Source: Streptococcus sanguinis
GTDB taxonomy: Bacteria > Bacillota > Bacilli > Lactobacillales > Streptococcaceae
Reading direction: 5' to 3'
Length of the DNA stretch: 64,000 bases
NCBI RefSeq assembly: GCF_900475275.1
Contig: NZ_LS483364.1
Location: 992,001 to 1,056,000 of the forward strand
Positions 43,933 to 54,021 of this stretch are shown here, piece by piece. Below the pieces are notes generated by a model. It saw only the letters and a program-made list of their open reading frames with translations. It was not told where the DNA came from and did not search any database. Position 1 is the first letter of the stretch; each line of letters begins with the position of its first letter. The position numbers and the translations under genes were made by a program.

Positions 43933-44644
43933 TATTTTGACTCTCTTTCCGGAGATGTTTGCGCCCTTGGAGCACTCTATCGTCGGTAAAGCTCGAGAAA
44001 AAGGCCTCTTAGAAATCAATTACCACAATTTCCGAGAAAAGGCTGAAAAATCCCGGCATGTAGACGACGAGCCATACGGTGGAGGTCAGGGTATGCTGCT
44101 AAGGGCCCAGCCTATTTTTGATGCCTATGATGCCATTGAAAAGAAGCAGCCGCGCGTGATTTTGCTGGACCCTGCTGGCCGGACTTTTGACCAAGCCTAT
44201 GCTGAGGAGCTGGCTAAAGAAGAGGAACTCATTTTCATCTGTGGCCATTATGAAGGCTATGATGAGCGGATCAAGACTTTAGTGACAGATGAGATCTCGC
44301 TTGGGGACTATGTCCTTACTGGAGGAGAATTGGCGGCCATGACCATGATTGATGCTACCGTTCGCCTGATTCCAGAGGTTATTGGCAAGGAAGCCAGTCA
44401 TACAGATGACAGTTTTTCGTCTGGGCTCTTGGAGTATCCTCAGTACACTCGGCCCTATGACTATCGGGGCATGGTCGTTCCTGAAGTCCTTATGAGCGGC
44501 CATCATGAAAATATCCGCAAGTGGCGTCTCTATGAAAGTCTGAAAAAGACCTACCTAAGACGACCTGACTTGCTAAAACATTATGAAATGACGGCCGAAG
44601 AAGAAGCGATGTTAGAGGAAATTCGACAACCTCACTCGGACTGA
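43922..44644 (+). CDS. trmD: tRNA (guanine-37-N1)-methyltransferase TrmD
   Basis: The 240-residue SPOUT methyltransferase has [40 protein letters not shown] and [16 protein letters not shown], which form the trefoil-knot SAM site. It methylates G37 of tRNAs to prevent frameshifting. It overlaps rimM and is followed by a terminator. Confidence 0.97.
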   Translation: MKIDILTLFPEMFAPLEHSIVGKAREKGLLEINYHNFREKAEKSRHVDDEPYGGGQGMLLRAQPIFDAYDAIEKKQPRVILLDPAGRTFDQAYAEELAKEEELIFICGHYEGYDERIKTLVTDEISLGDYVLTGGELAAMTMIDATVRLIPEVIGKEASHTDDSFSSGLLEYPQYTRPYDYRGMVVPEVLMSGHHENIRKWRLYESLKKTYLRRPDLLKHYEMTAEEEAMLEEIRQPHSD

Positions 44645-44655
44645 CAAGCAAGGTT

Positions 44656-44688
44656 AACTCTTAGAAAGTATCTAGGAGTTTTTGCTTT
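44656..44688 (+). terminator. intrinsic terminator after trmD
   Basis: AACTCTTAGA / TCTAGGAGTT stem, five-base loop, then T-rich sequence. Confidence 0.8.
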
Positions 44689-44751
44689 ATTTGATAAAGA
44701 AATGCTCATTTTTGTTGGAAAAACCAGCTTATTTTTCTAATAAAACATTTT

Positions 44752-44768
44752 TGTAACTAAAATGTAAT
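44752..44768 (+). promoter_or_regulatory. WalR/VicR-type box upstream of the LPXTG adhesin
   Basis: TGTAAC-taaaa-TGTAAT matches the WalR direct repeat TGTWAH-N5-TGTWAH exactly. The palindrome ATAGTA-tat-TACTAT (44822-44836) lies between it and the gene. A clear -35/-10 pair was not found. Confidence 0.6.
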
Positions 44769-44894
44769 AAAAAAACTATTAAAACTATACGTTTGCTACT
44801 AGTTAATACTAGCGTTTTGTGATAGTATATTACTATGCGGGCTGCTATACCCAGGTTAATTATAGTATGTGAGATTATAAAAAGGAGATTGATT

Positions 44895-47396
44895 ATGGAA
44901 AAGAAAATAGGCAAGTCTGTTGTAGCGACTGGTATCGCGGCTACAACTATTATTTCTGGTGGACTGACCCATCAAGTGCACGCGGATGAGTTGGTTGAAT
45001 CAACTGTAACAGCTCCAAAAGCGACTGAAGTAACTGAAAAACCGGTGACTGCAGCAGATGTAGCTGTTGCCCAAGAAAATGCTGAAGCAGCCAAAGCTAA
45101 ACTTGATGAGCAAAGATCGATAGTAGACACTGCGAAAACAGAAGCTGAAGATGCAAAAACTAGCGTGAAAGTGGCTGAAGCCGCTGTTGAGACTGCTAAA
45201 GAAGTGCAGGCAGAAGCAACAGAAGAAAATGTTGCTAAGGCGGAGACGGAAGCAAAAACAGCAGAGCAAGAGGTTAGCGCAAAAGACACTGCCGTTCGAG
45301 AAGCTGCTGCTAAAGCTGCTAAGGCAGAACAGGCTGTTAAAGACCAAGCAAATACTATTAAGGCGAGTCAATCTCTGGTAGATGTTGCAGAGACTGAATT
45401 GAAACAAGCTAAAACACCGCTTCACTCAGAAGAGCAAGCTGTAGCAACTGCTAAGAGCCAGCAAAGTCAAGCACAGACTGCTTTAGATAATGCAAAGTCT
45501 GAACTGACAAAGGCAGAGCAAGCAGCGTCTTCTGCTCCACAAGTGCAGGCTGAAATCCAGAATAAAATCAATCAGGCAAAGGCATCTTTGAGCCAAACCA
45601 ATCAAGCTATTAGCTCGCTTGAAGGACAGATTCCTGCTGCCGAGAAAGCAGCAGCAACAGCTCCTGTTGACCTTCGCAATACGACTTATTCTCAATTTTT
45701 AGAAAATGTTCGTAACAATGCGGCTAATCAAGAAATTCGTGATGCTGCCAACAATGCTCTTGCTGTTTACCAACGTGGACAAAATGAATTTGGTATCTCA
45801 GTTAATTCTGACCCAACCAGTCCAGCTAATCTAGAAAATAACCTTCAAGCTTTGGAGTTGGTTAAGGCGATTAATGCTTACCGTCGTAATGTCGGCTTAC
45901 AAGAGTTGTTGGTTGATCCGTATGCGAATGTGGCTAGCCAGATTCAGACTATCTACTTTGAGCGCAATAACTGGCACATGGGCAAGCTGATTGGTAACGA
46001 AAATGTGGCGATTAGTTTTGATCCACAAGGAGCTGTCAATTTCTGGCATGAAGAAAAAACACTTTACCAGCAGATTGCGGCGCAATATGGACTGCCTACA
46101 GATGAAACTCAGATTGATGCTAATGCTATCTATACGAGAGTTGGAGCGGGTGTGTTTGCTAAAATTGGCCACTATGTGCAGATGATGGACAATAAAGCTA
46201 ATGCTATCTCAGCGGCTTATGATAAACATCCAAATCAATGGGGCACTCCTCATGGTACATCAGAGGTTGGTTTCCATCACATTAGCAACTTTGACCAGCG
46301 TGTTAATAACGGTACTCTATTGACTGTTGCTGCTATGGAGCAGTTGTTGCGTGCTGGTGGTGGTCGTTCTGCAGGTTCTAACGCTAATGTTACAGCACTT
46401 AAGAATCAATTAGCTGAACTTAAGGCTCAAAAAGTTGGTCAGGAATCAGCTATCAATATCCTAAATGCTCAATTAGCTGATGCTCAAAAGACAGCGGCAG
46501 CTCAAATTGCAGCAGTTGAAGCAGCTCGTCAGAAGGTAGCAACTGCTGAAAATAATCTAGCTTTGACTAAGCAGAATGTTGCTCTCAAGCAAGAAGCTCT
46601 TGACAGAGCAACAGCTAAGATTGCAGCAAGCTTGGCTCCTTACCAAACTAACTTGAGCAATGCTCAGGCAGTTCTAGCGGCAGCTAAGGATAAGTTGGCA
46701 GAACTTCAGTCTGCTCAAGAAGCTGCGAAAGCTAATTTGACAACTGCTCAAGAGGACTTGCTGTCTGCTCAAAAAACATTAGCTGCAGCTAAAAAGAAAG
46801 TTATTGACCTTCAAAATGCTCCTCAGTTACTTGCAGAAGCAGAGCGGGAGTTGGCAGAAGCGCAGCTTGATTTTGAAGCTAAACAAGCAATCTTAAATCA
46901 AGAGACTGCAACTTTAGCTGTCCTTGAGGAATCCTACAACAGTCTTCAAGCGAATTATGAAACTCTCTTGAATATCTTGAATCAAGCAGCTCTCCTGTAT
47001 GGAAATGCTCTGAATAGTAACTATCGCTCAGGTGAAGATAAACAGACTCTAACTGCTGTAAAAGGCGGAGCTGCTGGTCCAGGTGCAGAGGATGAATCTA
47101 AGAAAGATTCAGATGCTAAGACTGCAGAAGTTCATGCGAACACTCGTGAAGTCAAAGGAGCCACTACGGGTGCCGTTCAAGCGGCAGGTGGTGGTGCGTT
47201 TACTGATTTTGTTGTAAATCCTGCAGCTCAACTTGCTAGCGTGGCTACGACAGCTGATAAGGCTCCAACAGTTCCTGCTATTCTGCCAAATACTGGCTCA
47301 GAAGCAGAACGCCTTGCAATTTTTGGTATGGCACTTGGTGCAGCTGCCTTTTTGGGAACCAACAAGCGCCGTCGCAGAGACGAAGATTATAATTAA
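44895..47396 (+). CDS. LPXTG surface protein with SEC10/PgrA-type domain
   Basis: The 833-residue wall-anchored protein has a signal peptide, a long Ala/Glu/Lys/Gln coiled coil (about residues 30-240), a globular domain of SEC10/PgrA surface-exclusion type and a second coiled coil. The globular domain contains NTTYSQFLENVR, HMGKLIGNENVAISF, YTRVGAGVFAKIGHYVQMM and HGTSEVGFHHI. The sorting signal LPNTG is at 797, followed by a hydrophobic stretch and RRRR tail. Related proteins act in adhesion, aggregation or mating exclusion. ATG 44895 follows aaggag; the open frame extends upstream without a ribosome site. Confidence 0.88.
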   Translation: MEKKIGKSVVATGIAATTIISGGLTHQVHADELVESTVTAPKATEVTEKPVTAADVAVAQENAEAAKAKLDEQRSIVDTAKTEAEDAKTSVKVAEAAVETAKEVQAEATEENVAKAETEAKTAEQEVSAKDTAVREAAAKAAKAEQAVKDQANTIKASQSLVDVAETELKQAKTPLHSEEQAVATAKSQQSQAQTALDNAKSELTKAEQAASSAPQVQAEIQNKINQAKASLSQTNQAISSLEGQIPAAEKAAATAPVDLRNTTYSQFLENVRNNAANQEIRDAANNALAVYQRGQNEFGISVNSDPTSPANLENNLQALELVKAINAYRRNVGLQELLVDPYANVASQIQTIYFERNNWHMGKLIGNENVAISFDPQGAVNFWHEEKTLYQQIAAQYGLPTDETQIDANAIYTRVGAGVFAKIGHYVQMMDNKANAISAAYDKHPNQWGTPHGTSEVGFHHISNFDQRVNNGTLLTVAAMEQLLRAGGGRSAGSNANVTALKNQLAELKAQKVGQESAINILNAQLADAQKTAAAQIAAVEAARQKVATAENNLALTKQNVALKQEALDRATAKIAASLAPYQTNLSNAQAVLAAAKDKLAELQSAQEAAKANLTTAQEDLLSAQKTLAAAKKKVIDLQNAPQLLAEAERELAEAQLDFEAKQAILNQETATLAVLEESYNSLQANYETLLNILNQAALLYGNALNSNYRSGEDKQTLTAVKGGAAGPGAEDESKKDSDAKTAEVHANTREVKGATTGAVQAAGGGAFTDFVVNPAAQLASVATTADKAPTVPAILPNTGSEAERLAIFGMALGAAAFLGTNKRRRRDEDYN

Positions 47397-47404
47397 TGAA
47401 ATAA

Positions 47405-47441
47405 AAAATGAGATTGGAACGATTTCCAGACTCATTTTTTT
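47405..47441 (+). terminator. intrinsic terminator of the adhesin gene
   Basis: ATGAG...GGAA / TTCC...CTCAT stem with a T run (seven T's). Confidence 0.8.
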
Positions 47442-47509
47442 GTCCAAGTTAATAAGCAATCTCATATAAAAGGGATGAGGAGTTAAGTTCCACATTTTCT
47501 AAGAAAGAT

Positions 47510-47542
47510 AAAAACTTCCGATATTAATTGTCGGAAGTTTTT
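47510..47542 (-). terminator. intrinsic terminator of malXCD
   Basis: AAAACTTCCGA / TCGGAAGTTTT around nine bases, with T-rich sequence on both strands. It lies just after the minus-strand malD stop. Confidence 0.8.
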
Positions 47543-47559
47543 GATATACATAATAGATT

Positions 47560-48396
47560 CTATTTGACTGCTCCACCTGTTACACCTTCTACGTAGTATT
47601 TCTGCATGAAGATGAAGAGAAGAGTGATTGGAATTGCGATGATAATTGCTCCAGATGTGAAAGGCAAGAACCATTTATTGATGGCGTCCTTATTAAGCAT
47701 TTGGAAAAGTCCCAAAGCCACTGTATATTTTTCCTTGACATCGCCTAGAATCACAGAGGCAAAGATGAAGTCAACCCAAGGTCCCATGAAAGCCATAAGC
47801 GCTGTATAGACGATAATCGGTTTTGAAAGCGGCAATGTAATAGTCCGGAAGATTTGGAAGCGAGTCGCTCCGTCGATCATAGCGGATTCGTCCAAAGAAT
47901 ATGGGATAGTATCAAAGAAACCTTTAGCTATATAGAAGCCTAAAGCTGCTCCAGCTGAATAAACCAGAATCAGTGAAGTAAGGGTTTGTGTCAAATTGAG
48001 TGCTTTCAAGATGTAGTAAACCGCAATCATTGACATGAAGCCTGGGAACATGTTAAGAACCAGAGCCAGCTTTAGGAAACGATTTTTATGCTTGAATTTG
48101 ATACGGCTGAGTGAGTAAGCCATACCCACAGTAATCAAAGTAGACAGGATACAGGTTGCTGTTGCAACAATCAGGGTATTCATAAACCACTGAACAAAAG
48201 GATATGTGTTGTTATTAAACAGTCTGATATAGTTGTCAAGAGTATAGGTCTTAGGGAAGAAGTAAGGGACTGCATTGGAGCCTTCACCACGGAAGCTGGT
48301 CAGAAAAATCCAGATAATCGGCGTTAGCCAGATGAATGCTAAAACAGCCAGTAAGACATAAATCCCTAATAAACTGAGTTTTTTTCTATTTTTCAT
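47560..48396 (-). CDS. malD: maltodextrin ABC transporter permease MalD
   Basis: The 278-residue membrane protein of MalG type has an EAA-loop segment GAALGFYIAKGFFDTIPYSLDESAMIDGATRFQIFRTITLPLSKP that contacts the ATPase. It imports maltodextrins with MalC and a shared ATPase (MsmK type, not in the window). The start codon overlaps the malC stop by one base. Confidence 0.93.
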   Translation of the reverse strand: MKNRKKLSLLGIYVLLAVLAFIWLTPIIWIFLTSFRGEGSNAVPYFFPKTYTLDNYIRLFNNNTYPFVQWFMNTLIVATATCILSTLITVGMAYSLSRIKFKHKNRFLKLALVLNMFPGFMSMIAVYYILKALNLTQTLTSLILVYSAGAALGFYIAKGFFDTIPYSLDESAMIDGATRFQIFRTITLPLSKPIIVYTALMAFMGPWVDFIFASVILGDVKEKYTVALGLFQMLNKDAINKWFLPFTSGAIIIAIPITLLFIFMQKYYVEGVTGGAVK

Positions 48397-49754
48397 TATT
48401 TAGCAGTTCCTTCCTTGAATGATGCGGATCTGGTATAGGCTAAGAGACTGAAGGCTGCAGAGATTGCAAAGATCAGGATACCGATAACAGATGCCAGATT
48501 GTAGTCCTTGGCTGAAACGGTCAGTTTATAGAGCCAGGTAACCAAGAGGTCAGTTGAGCCTGCCTGATAGTAGGAAGAGTTAGTAGGTCCACCGCCTGTC
48601 AGGAAGTAGATAACGTTGAAGTTGTTGATGTTCCCGATAAACTGCTGGATAAGTGATGGCGCCATAATCAAAAGAATTTGAGGGAAAGTAATGCTCTTGA
48701 AGATTTGAAGCTTGCTAGCTCCATCAATTTCAGCAGCCTCGATTTGCTCACTAGGCAGGTTCATGATAATCCCGGTTGCCACCAGCATGGTAAATGGAAT
48801 ACCAATCCACATATTGACAAGGATGATTGAGAACTTAGCCCACACAGGGTCACTCAAGAATGGAATTGGATGCTGAATGAGATGAAGGCTTTGCAATAAT
48901 CCGTTCAAAGGTCCATTGTCATTCAGGAAATTACGCATCAAGAGCAGAGATACGAATTGGGGTACAGCAATAGTGATAACGAAGAGTGTCCGCCAAACTT
49001 TCTTGTACTTGAGGCCTTTGGTATTGAGCAAGAGAGCTAAAACAATACCGAAGAAGAAAGTAGTGGCTGTCGCAGCAACCGCCCAAATCAAGGTCCAGCC
49101 TAAAAGTGGGAAGAAGGTGCTAGCCATGCGACCTGAGAAAACATCACCAAAGCTAGAGAAGCCAACCCAGTCAAAAAGTGACTTAGGAGCTGGATGCTTA
49201 TGGTCAAAGTTAGTAAAGGCCAAGCAGATCATATAGATCAGAGGCAGGATGGTAAAGAGCAGTACTCCAATGAGAGGAATGCTCATTAGACCCATGTGGA
49301 AGCGGCCGTCAGCAAGCGTCTTAAAGTCCTCAACGAAGTTAGGAATCTTCTGACCGGACTGCTTGAGTGCCATCAAGTGACGAGCACTTTTCAGGTTACA
49401 CCAGTAGATGTAGGCGAAGACTGCACAGAAGATAAGAGAAGCAAGTCCAAAAATCAGCATCAGCATAGAGTTGTCACCCGCTACTTGAACGGTGATTTCC
49501 AAACCGTTAACTTTTTTGATAGCCTCTCCCTGCTCTTGAGTCCCCAATGTAATCATGCCACCAATAGCTGGTATGATTTGGACTGCAAAAGCAATCAGGA
49601 AAGCAATTTCTGAGAAGAGGAAGAGCAGCCCCTTGATAAATTGTTTGTTTACAAGGTTGCTCAGTCCCATTACCAGAAAAGAGAGTTTGACATCCCAAGT
49701 TCCCTCTTTAAAGACCTGAACCATGGATGCATTGTCATAAGATGACTGAGTCAT
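48396..49754 (-). CDS. malC: maltodextrin ABC transporter permease MalC
   Basis: The 452-residue MalF-type permease is long, with extra N-terminal helices. The EAA loop is near LPSEQIEAAEIDGASKLQIFKSITFPQI. Start ATG at 49754 follows aaggag on the minus strand. It is separated from malX by a perfect hairpin. Confidence 0.93.
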   Translation of the reverse strand: MTQSSYDNASMVQVFKEGTWDVKLSFLVMGLSNLVNKQFIKGLLFLFSEIAFLIAFAVQIIPAIGGMITLGTQEQGEAIKKVNGLEITVQVAGDNSMLMLIFGLASLIFCAVFAYIYWCNLKSARHLMALKQSGQKIPNFVEDFKTLADGRFHMGLMSIPLIGVLLFTILPLIYMICLAFTNFDHKHPAPKSLFDWVGFSSFGDVFSGRMASTFFPLLGWTLIWAVAATATTFFFGIVLALLLNTKGLKYKKVWRTLFVITIAVPQFVSLLLMRNFLNDNGPLNGLLQSLHLIQHPIPFLSDPVWAKFSIILVNMWIGIPFTMLVATGIIMNLPSEQIEAAEIDGASKLQIFKSITFPQILLIMAPSLIQQFIGNINNFNVIYFLTGGGPTNSSYYQAGSTDLLVTWLYKLTVSAKDYNLASVIGILIFAISAAFSLLAYTRSASFKEGTAK

Positions 49755-49781
49755 AGTATTCTCCTTATATTTACAAAGAAA

Positions 49782-49809
49782 GAAGTGAGGAGGCTGCCCT
49801 CCTCACTTC
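49782..49809 (-). other. malX-malC intercistronic hairpin
   Basis: GAAGTGAGGAGG and CCTCCTCACTTC form a perfect 12-bp stem with a four-base loop. On the minus strand it is followed by TTTCTTTG. It likely stops part of the transcripts or protects the malX message, so the binding protein is made in excess over the permeases. Confidence 0.75.
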
Positions 49810-49835
49810 AATGCTTATTTTTATTCGTTTGAGGA

Positions 49836-51092
49836 TTATTTAGCTGCTGCTAAATCTTTATCAAACTGTTGTAATTTTGCGAGGTATTGATCTTCACCAA
49901 ATTTACCGTTGTAAGCATCGCTGAGGATTGCAGCACTTTCAGTCCAGAAGACAGACATTTGGCTAAGTTTAGGCATAACTGTTGTGTAGGTATCAGAAGA
50001 TCCCATTGTGATAACAGCTTGTGCCAAGGCATCTTTCTTAACATCTTCAGACTCTTGCACTTCTTTGTTAGCAGGGATGATGTGACGTCCTTCAAACTTG
50101 AATTGGTTTTCTTGGCTTTCTTTGCTAGTAAGCACTTGAGCCAGTTTGTAGCTTGCTGCGATACGGTCAGTGTCGCCGTTTGAAGGTGTTTGGTTAACTG
50201 CGTAAAGTTTTACACCGAGGAAGGCTTTTTGTTGAACGTCTTGTCCACCGATGTTAACAGTTGGGTAAACAGAGATACCAAGGTTGTCTTTGCCGACAGC
50301 TTTTTCAGCAGCTGCGTAGTCCCATGGACCTGATTGGAAAGCGTCAACTGAACCATCTTCAAATTTAGCAAGAAGGTTAGAAGCATCTACGTTCACAAAA
50401 CCGCTGTTATTCTTTTGAGCTGCGATGAACTTCAGAACGTTGACACCGGCTTCGTTACCCCAGTTTGTTCCGTCTACTTGCTCACCATCTTTACCAAAGA
50501 GAGTGTCGCCAACAGAAAGGAAGAGTGGAGCAGTGATGTATCCATTAGCCTCTTTCAAGTTTCCACCAAATTTAGCTTTAGAAGTGATGGTTTCATAAGA
50601 CTTAACATCATCAGCGGAAAGTTTTGACTTGTTATAGTAGGTTACTTGTGATTCGATACCGTATGGGAAAGCATAAGTTTTGCCTTTGTATTGAGCACCA
50701 ATTGCTGCTTGTTCAGTATCGTTTTTCTTGACTTCTTCTGCCATTTTAGAAGGAACTTCTTGGATAGCTCCGGCTTCAACTAATTTACCAAGTTGGTCGT
50801 GTGGCAGAGAGAAAACATCAGCAGCAGTACTAGCATCTTTTGTCAGATTTTCCTGAGCGTTTGGATCTTCCATTTCGACTACGTCAACCTTGTAGCCTGA
50901 TTCTTTCTCGAACTTGCTAACTGTATCAGAGTAAGAATCTTTAGAACCAGTTGGTACCCAAAGTTTCAAGGTCTTGCTATCGGCTTTAGAAGAAGAGTTC
51001 TCCTTGCTACTGTTCGAGCTACAAGCTGCTAACAGCGTTCCTGCAGCCAGCAAGCTGACACTGCCCAATACTACTTTTTTCCATGTTTTCAT
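49836..51092 (-). CDS. malX: maltose/maltodextrin-binding lipoprotein MalX
   Basis: The 418-residue solute-binding protein has lipobox LLAACS (Cys about 24), a Ser/Lys linker and MBP-family features (LKLWVPTGSKDSY, YAFPYGIESQVTYYNKS, FQSGPWDYAAAE). It captures maltodextrins for MalCD. Start at 51092 follows ggaggaaa. Its promoter region carries LacI-family operators. Confidence 0.94.
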   Translation of the reverse strand: MKTWKKVVLGSVSLLAAGTLLAACSSNSSKENSSSKADSKTLKLWVPTGSKDSYSDTVSKFEKESGYKVDVVEMEDPNAQENLTKDASTAADVFSLPHDQLGKLVEAGAIQEVPSKMAEEVKKNDTEQAAIGAQYKGKTYAFPYGIESQVTYYNKSKLSADDVKSYETITSKAKFGGNLKEANGYITAPLFLSVGDTLFGKDGEQVDGTNWGNEAGVNVLKFIAAQKNNSGFVNVDASNLLAKFEDGSVDAFQSGPWDYAAAEKAVGKDNLGISVYPTVNIGGQDVQQKAFLGVKLYAVNQTPSNGDTDRIAASYKLAQVLTSKESQENQFKFEGRHIIPANKEVQESEDVKKDALAQAVITMGSSDTYTTVMPKLSQMSVFWTESAAILSDAYNGKFGEDQYLAKLQQFDKDLAAAK

Positions 51093-51127
51093 TCCTATTT
51101 CCTCCCGGAATTTTTATTTACAATCCT

Positions 51128-51156
51128 ATTATGCAACCGTTTGCAATTTTTGTCAA
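51128..51156 (-). promoter_or_regulatory. malX promoter with MalR/cre-type operator
   Basis: On the minus strand TTGACA (51151-51156) and CATAAT (51128-51133) are 17 bases apart. Between them lies TGCAACCGTTTGCA (51132-51145), a near-palindrome matching both MalR operators and the CcpA cre consensus, so a bound repressor would block the polymerase. Confidence 0.8.
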
Positions 51157-51251
51157 GTCTTTTTTTGAAATTTTTTTAAAAATATATTAATTTTTCTAAA
51201 ATTTTTCTATTTTATTTCTGTTTATTTAATCAAAGCCTATTAAAATGGCTG

Positions 51252-51265
51252 TGCAATCGCTTGCT
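51252..51265 (-). promoter_or_regulatory. second cre/MalR-like operator
   Basis: TGCAATCGCTTGCT fits the cre pattern apart from the first flanking base; AAACGCTTT at 51281 may be a weaker site. It is about 100 bases upstream of the malX promoter, in a 364-base AT-rich gap that otherwise shows only the uvrC promoter. Confidence 0.5.
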
Positions 51266-51423
51266 TGATTTTTACCTAGAAAACGCTTTATTATGAAAAA
51301 AATCATGTTTCTTTTGAGATAGATTTTTGGTACATGCAAGAAGATATAAAGACAAGTTATAGTTCAGTATTACCAAAGAAAGGAATAAAACTTTTTATCT
51401 TCTAACATTCTAACGTCTTTCTG

Positions 51424-51450
51424 TTGAATGCTTCCCTTTTCTGCTATAAT
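51424..51450 (+). promoter_or_regulatory. uvrC promoter, -10 only six bases from the start codon
   Basis: TATAAT (51445-51450) with TTGAAT (51424-51429) at 15-base spacing. The ATG follows six bases after the -10, so the transcription start must lie at or next to the start codon. Confidence 0.6.
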
Positions 51451-51456
51451 AGACCT

Positions 51457-53286
51457 ATGAACAAGCTAATCCAATCAAAGCTGGAACTGTTGCCGACCAG
51501 TCCTGGCTGTTACATTCACAAAGACAAAAACGGTACCATTATCTATGTCGGCAAAGCCAAGAATCTTCGCAACCGGGTTCGTTCTTATTTCCGTGGTAGT
51601 CATGATACCAAGACGGAGGCTCTTGTTTCTGAGATTGAGGATTTTGAGTTTATTGTCACCGAGTCTAACATTGAGGCTTTGCTTCTGGAAATCAATCTAA
51701 TCAAGGAAAACCAGCCCAAGTACAATATCATGCTCAAGGACGATAAGTCCTATCCATTTATCAAGATTACTAACGAAACCTATCCACGCCTAATCATCAC
51801 GCGCCAAGTCAAAAAGGACGGTGGACTTTATTTTGGTCCTTATCCGGATGTCGGTGCGGCCAATGAAATTAAGCGTCTTTTGGATCGACTCTTTCCTTTC
51901 CGCAAGTGTACAAATCCGCCTGAAAAGGTCTGCTTTTACTACCATCTGGGGCAGTGCAAGGCTCACACTATTTGCCAAGTAGACAGCCAGTATTTCAAAG
52001 AGCTGGCTCAGGAGGTGGCGGCCTTTCTCAAGGGTCAGGATGACCAGATTATTGAGGATTTACGGGGGAAAATGGCTGGCGCAGCGCAAGCTATGGAGTT
52101 TGAAAAAGCGGCAGAGTACCGCGACTTGATTCAGTCCATTGGCACCCTGCGAACCAAGCAGCGGGTCATGGCCAAGGATTTGCAGAATCGGGATGTCTTT
52201 GGTTACTATGTAGATAAGGGCTGGATGTGCGTACAGGTCTTCTTTGTCCGCCAGGGCAAGTTAATCGAGCGCGATGTCAATCTTTTTCCTTATTACAATG
52301 ATCCTGACGAAGATTTTTTGACCTATGTTGGCCAGTTCTATCAGGAAAAATCCCACCTCAAGCCCAATGAAATTTTGATTCCGGCAGATATTGACGAAGA
52401 AGCTGTCCGAGCCATGGTGGATACCAAAGTGCTTAAGCCCCAGCGAGGCGAGAAGAAGCAGTTGGTCAATCTTGCTATCAAAAACGCTCGAGTCAGTCTT
52501 CAGCAGAAATTTGATCTCTTGGAGAAATCTATTGAAAAGACTCAAGGTGCTATTGAGAATCTAGGGCAGCTTCTTAACATTCCAACGCCAGTTCGCATTG
52601 AGTCTTTTGATAACTCCAACATCATGGGGACCAGTCCAGTATCAGCTATGGTGGTCTTTGTCAATGGCAAGCCCAGCAAGAAAGACTATCGCAAGTATAA
52701 GATCAAAACAGTGGTTGGACCAGATGACTATGCCAGTATGCGAGAGGTCATCAAACGTCGCTATAGTCGGGTGATTCGGGATGGACTGACTCCGCCTGAT
52801 CTGATTGTCATTGACGGTGGACAGGGCCAGGTCAATATTGCTAAAGAAGTTATCCAAAATCAGTTGGGATTAGATATTCCCATCGCTGGACTGCAAAAAA
52901 ATGACAAGCACCAGACTCATGAATTGCTCTTTGGTGACCCTCTGCAGGTTGTAGAATTATCCCGCAATTCGCAGGAATTTTTCCTACTCCAGCGTATCCA
53001 AGATGAAGTCCATCGTTTTGCTATTACCTTCCACCGCCAGCTCCGGTCTAAGAATTCCTTCTCATCGCAGCTAGATGGCATTGAAGGCTTGGGACCAAAA
53101 CGCAAGCAAAATCTTATGAAACACTTCAAATCTCTAACCAAGATTAGAGAAGCCAGTGTTGACCAAATCGTCGAAGTCGGCGTACCACGAGCAGTGGCAG
53201 AAGCAGTGTGGGCTAAATTAAATCTAGTAGATCAGCAGAAAACATCCTTGTCAGAAGTAGCAGAGCCACAGGTGGATTTAGAATAG
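51457..53286 (+). CDS. uvrC: excinuclease ABC subunit C
   Basis: The 609-residue protein has the GIY-YIG nuclease domain ([31 protein letters not shown]), the UVR domain ([14 protein letters not shown]) and the RNase H-like nuclease domain with HhH at the C-terminus. It makes both incisions in nucleotide excision repair. ATG 51457 is the natural family start. No ribosome binding site precedes it, so a leaderless transcript is probable. Confidence 0.95.
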   Translation: MNKLIQSKLELLPTSPGCYIHKDKNGTIIYVGKAKNLRNRVRSYFRGSHDTKTEALVSEIEDFEFIVTESNIEALLLEINLIKENQPKYNIMLKDDKSYPFIKITNETYPRLIITRQVKKDGGLYFGPYPDVGAANEIKRLLDRLFPFRKCTNPPEKVCFYYHLGQCKAHTICQVDSQYFKELAQEVAAFLKGQDDQIIEDLRGKMAGAAQAMEFEKAAEYRDLIQSIGTLRTKQRVMAKDLQNRDVFGYYVDKGWMCVQVFFVRQGKLIERDVNLFPYYNDPDEDFLTYVGQFYQEKSHLKPNEILIPADIDEEAVRAMVDTKVLKPQRGEKKQLVNLAIKNARVSLQQKFDLLEKSIEKTQGAIENLGQLLNIPTPVRIESFDNSNIMGTSPVSAMVVFVNGKPSKKDYRKYKIKTVVGPDDYASMREVIKRRYSRVIRDGLTPPDLIVIDGGQGQVNIAKEVIQNQLGLDIPIAGLQKNDKHQTHELLFGDPLQVVELSRNSQEFFLLQRIQDEVHRFAITFHRQLRSKNSFSSQLDGIEGLGPKRKQNLMKHFKSLTKIREASVDQIVEVGVPRAVAEAVWAKLNLVDQQKTSLSEVAEPQVDLE

Positions 53287-53380
53287 ACAAATCTCATATG
53301 AGGACTGTGTATGCAGGATTTCTTTAATAATTAGGAAAAAATTAACAGAAATGGATGGACTATTATAATGCCTATAATGT

Positions 53381-53409
53381 TTGACAATAAAATAATTTTG
53401 TATTATAAT
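53381..53409 (+). promoter_or_regulatory. consensus promoter for the following lipoprotein
   Basis: Perfect TTGACA (53381-53386), 17-base spacer, perfect TATAAT (53404-53409). Confidence 0.85.
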
Positions 53410-53439
53410 ATGTCTATTCTTTATTAATAGGAGACAGTA

Positions 53440-53985
53440 ATGAGAAAAATTATTACAGCTAGTGTAGCGCTTTTATCGGTTATAACTTTAGCAGCATGTT
53501 CTGGAAAAACAACATCAGATTCTTCTGAAAAAGCTTCAAGTTCTGTAGAAAAAACATCTACTTCAAAGAGTAAATCAAGTAGCTCTGAAACTTCATCAAA
53601 AACAGCTAGTTCAGATGTAGAAATCCCAGAAATTGTTCTTTTGACAGATGAAGAAATCGACAATGCTAAAACAATTGGTGACATGAAAGCTCTCTTTAGT
53701 AAGTTGATTGATAATTATAAAAAGTACATTGATGAAATTGGGAACAAAGTACCTGAGGCTGGGAAAGAAGCATACAATCAACAAGTAGAACCAGCTATTC
53801 AATCTATGGAAACTTCAAGAGAAACTTTTAATGAAACGCTCTCAAGTGCTGGTTCAGATGATACAGAAATTCCAGAACAAAATCGTGCTCTATTTGCTCA
53901 GCAATTGAAAACAGGACGTGATGCTATGAAGAAGGCTATTGAAGGGGCTTATAAAGCTCTTGGTCAGCTTAAATCTGGACAATAA
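53440..53985 (+). CDS. lipoprotein, function unknown
   Basis: A 181-residue protein with lipobox TLAAC (Cys about 20), a Ser/Lys/Thr-rich linker to about residue 60 and a helical C-terminal domain. No family is recognised. It has a perfect consensus promoter, so it may be abundant, and it is bounded by its own terminator. Confidence 0.75.
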   Translation: MRKIITASVALLSVITLAACSGKTTSDSSEKASSSVEKTSTSKSKSSSSETSSKTASSDVEIPEIVLLTDEEIDNAKTIGDMKALFSKLIDNYKKYIDEIGNKVPEAGKEAYNQQVEPAIQSMETSRETFNETLSSAGSDDTEIPEQNRALFAQQLKTGRDAMKKAIEGAYKALGQLKSGQ

Positions 53986-53992
53986 TATTAAC

Positions 53993-54021
53993 AAAGCAGG
54001 TAAGAACCACCTGCTTTTTTT
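53993..54021 (+). terminator. intrinsic terminator
   Basis: AAAGCAGGT / ACCTGCTTT stem with a seven-base loop and a T run. Confidence 0.85.

Noticed and set aside
44972..45425. Long minus-strand open frames opposite the adhesin coiled coil
   Set aside because: They mirror the Ala/Glu/Lys codon bias of the coiled coil, give Ser/Cys/Phe-rich translations without domains, and have no ribosome binding sites.
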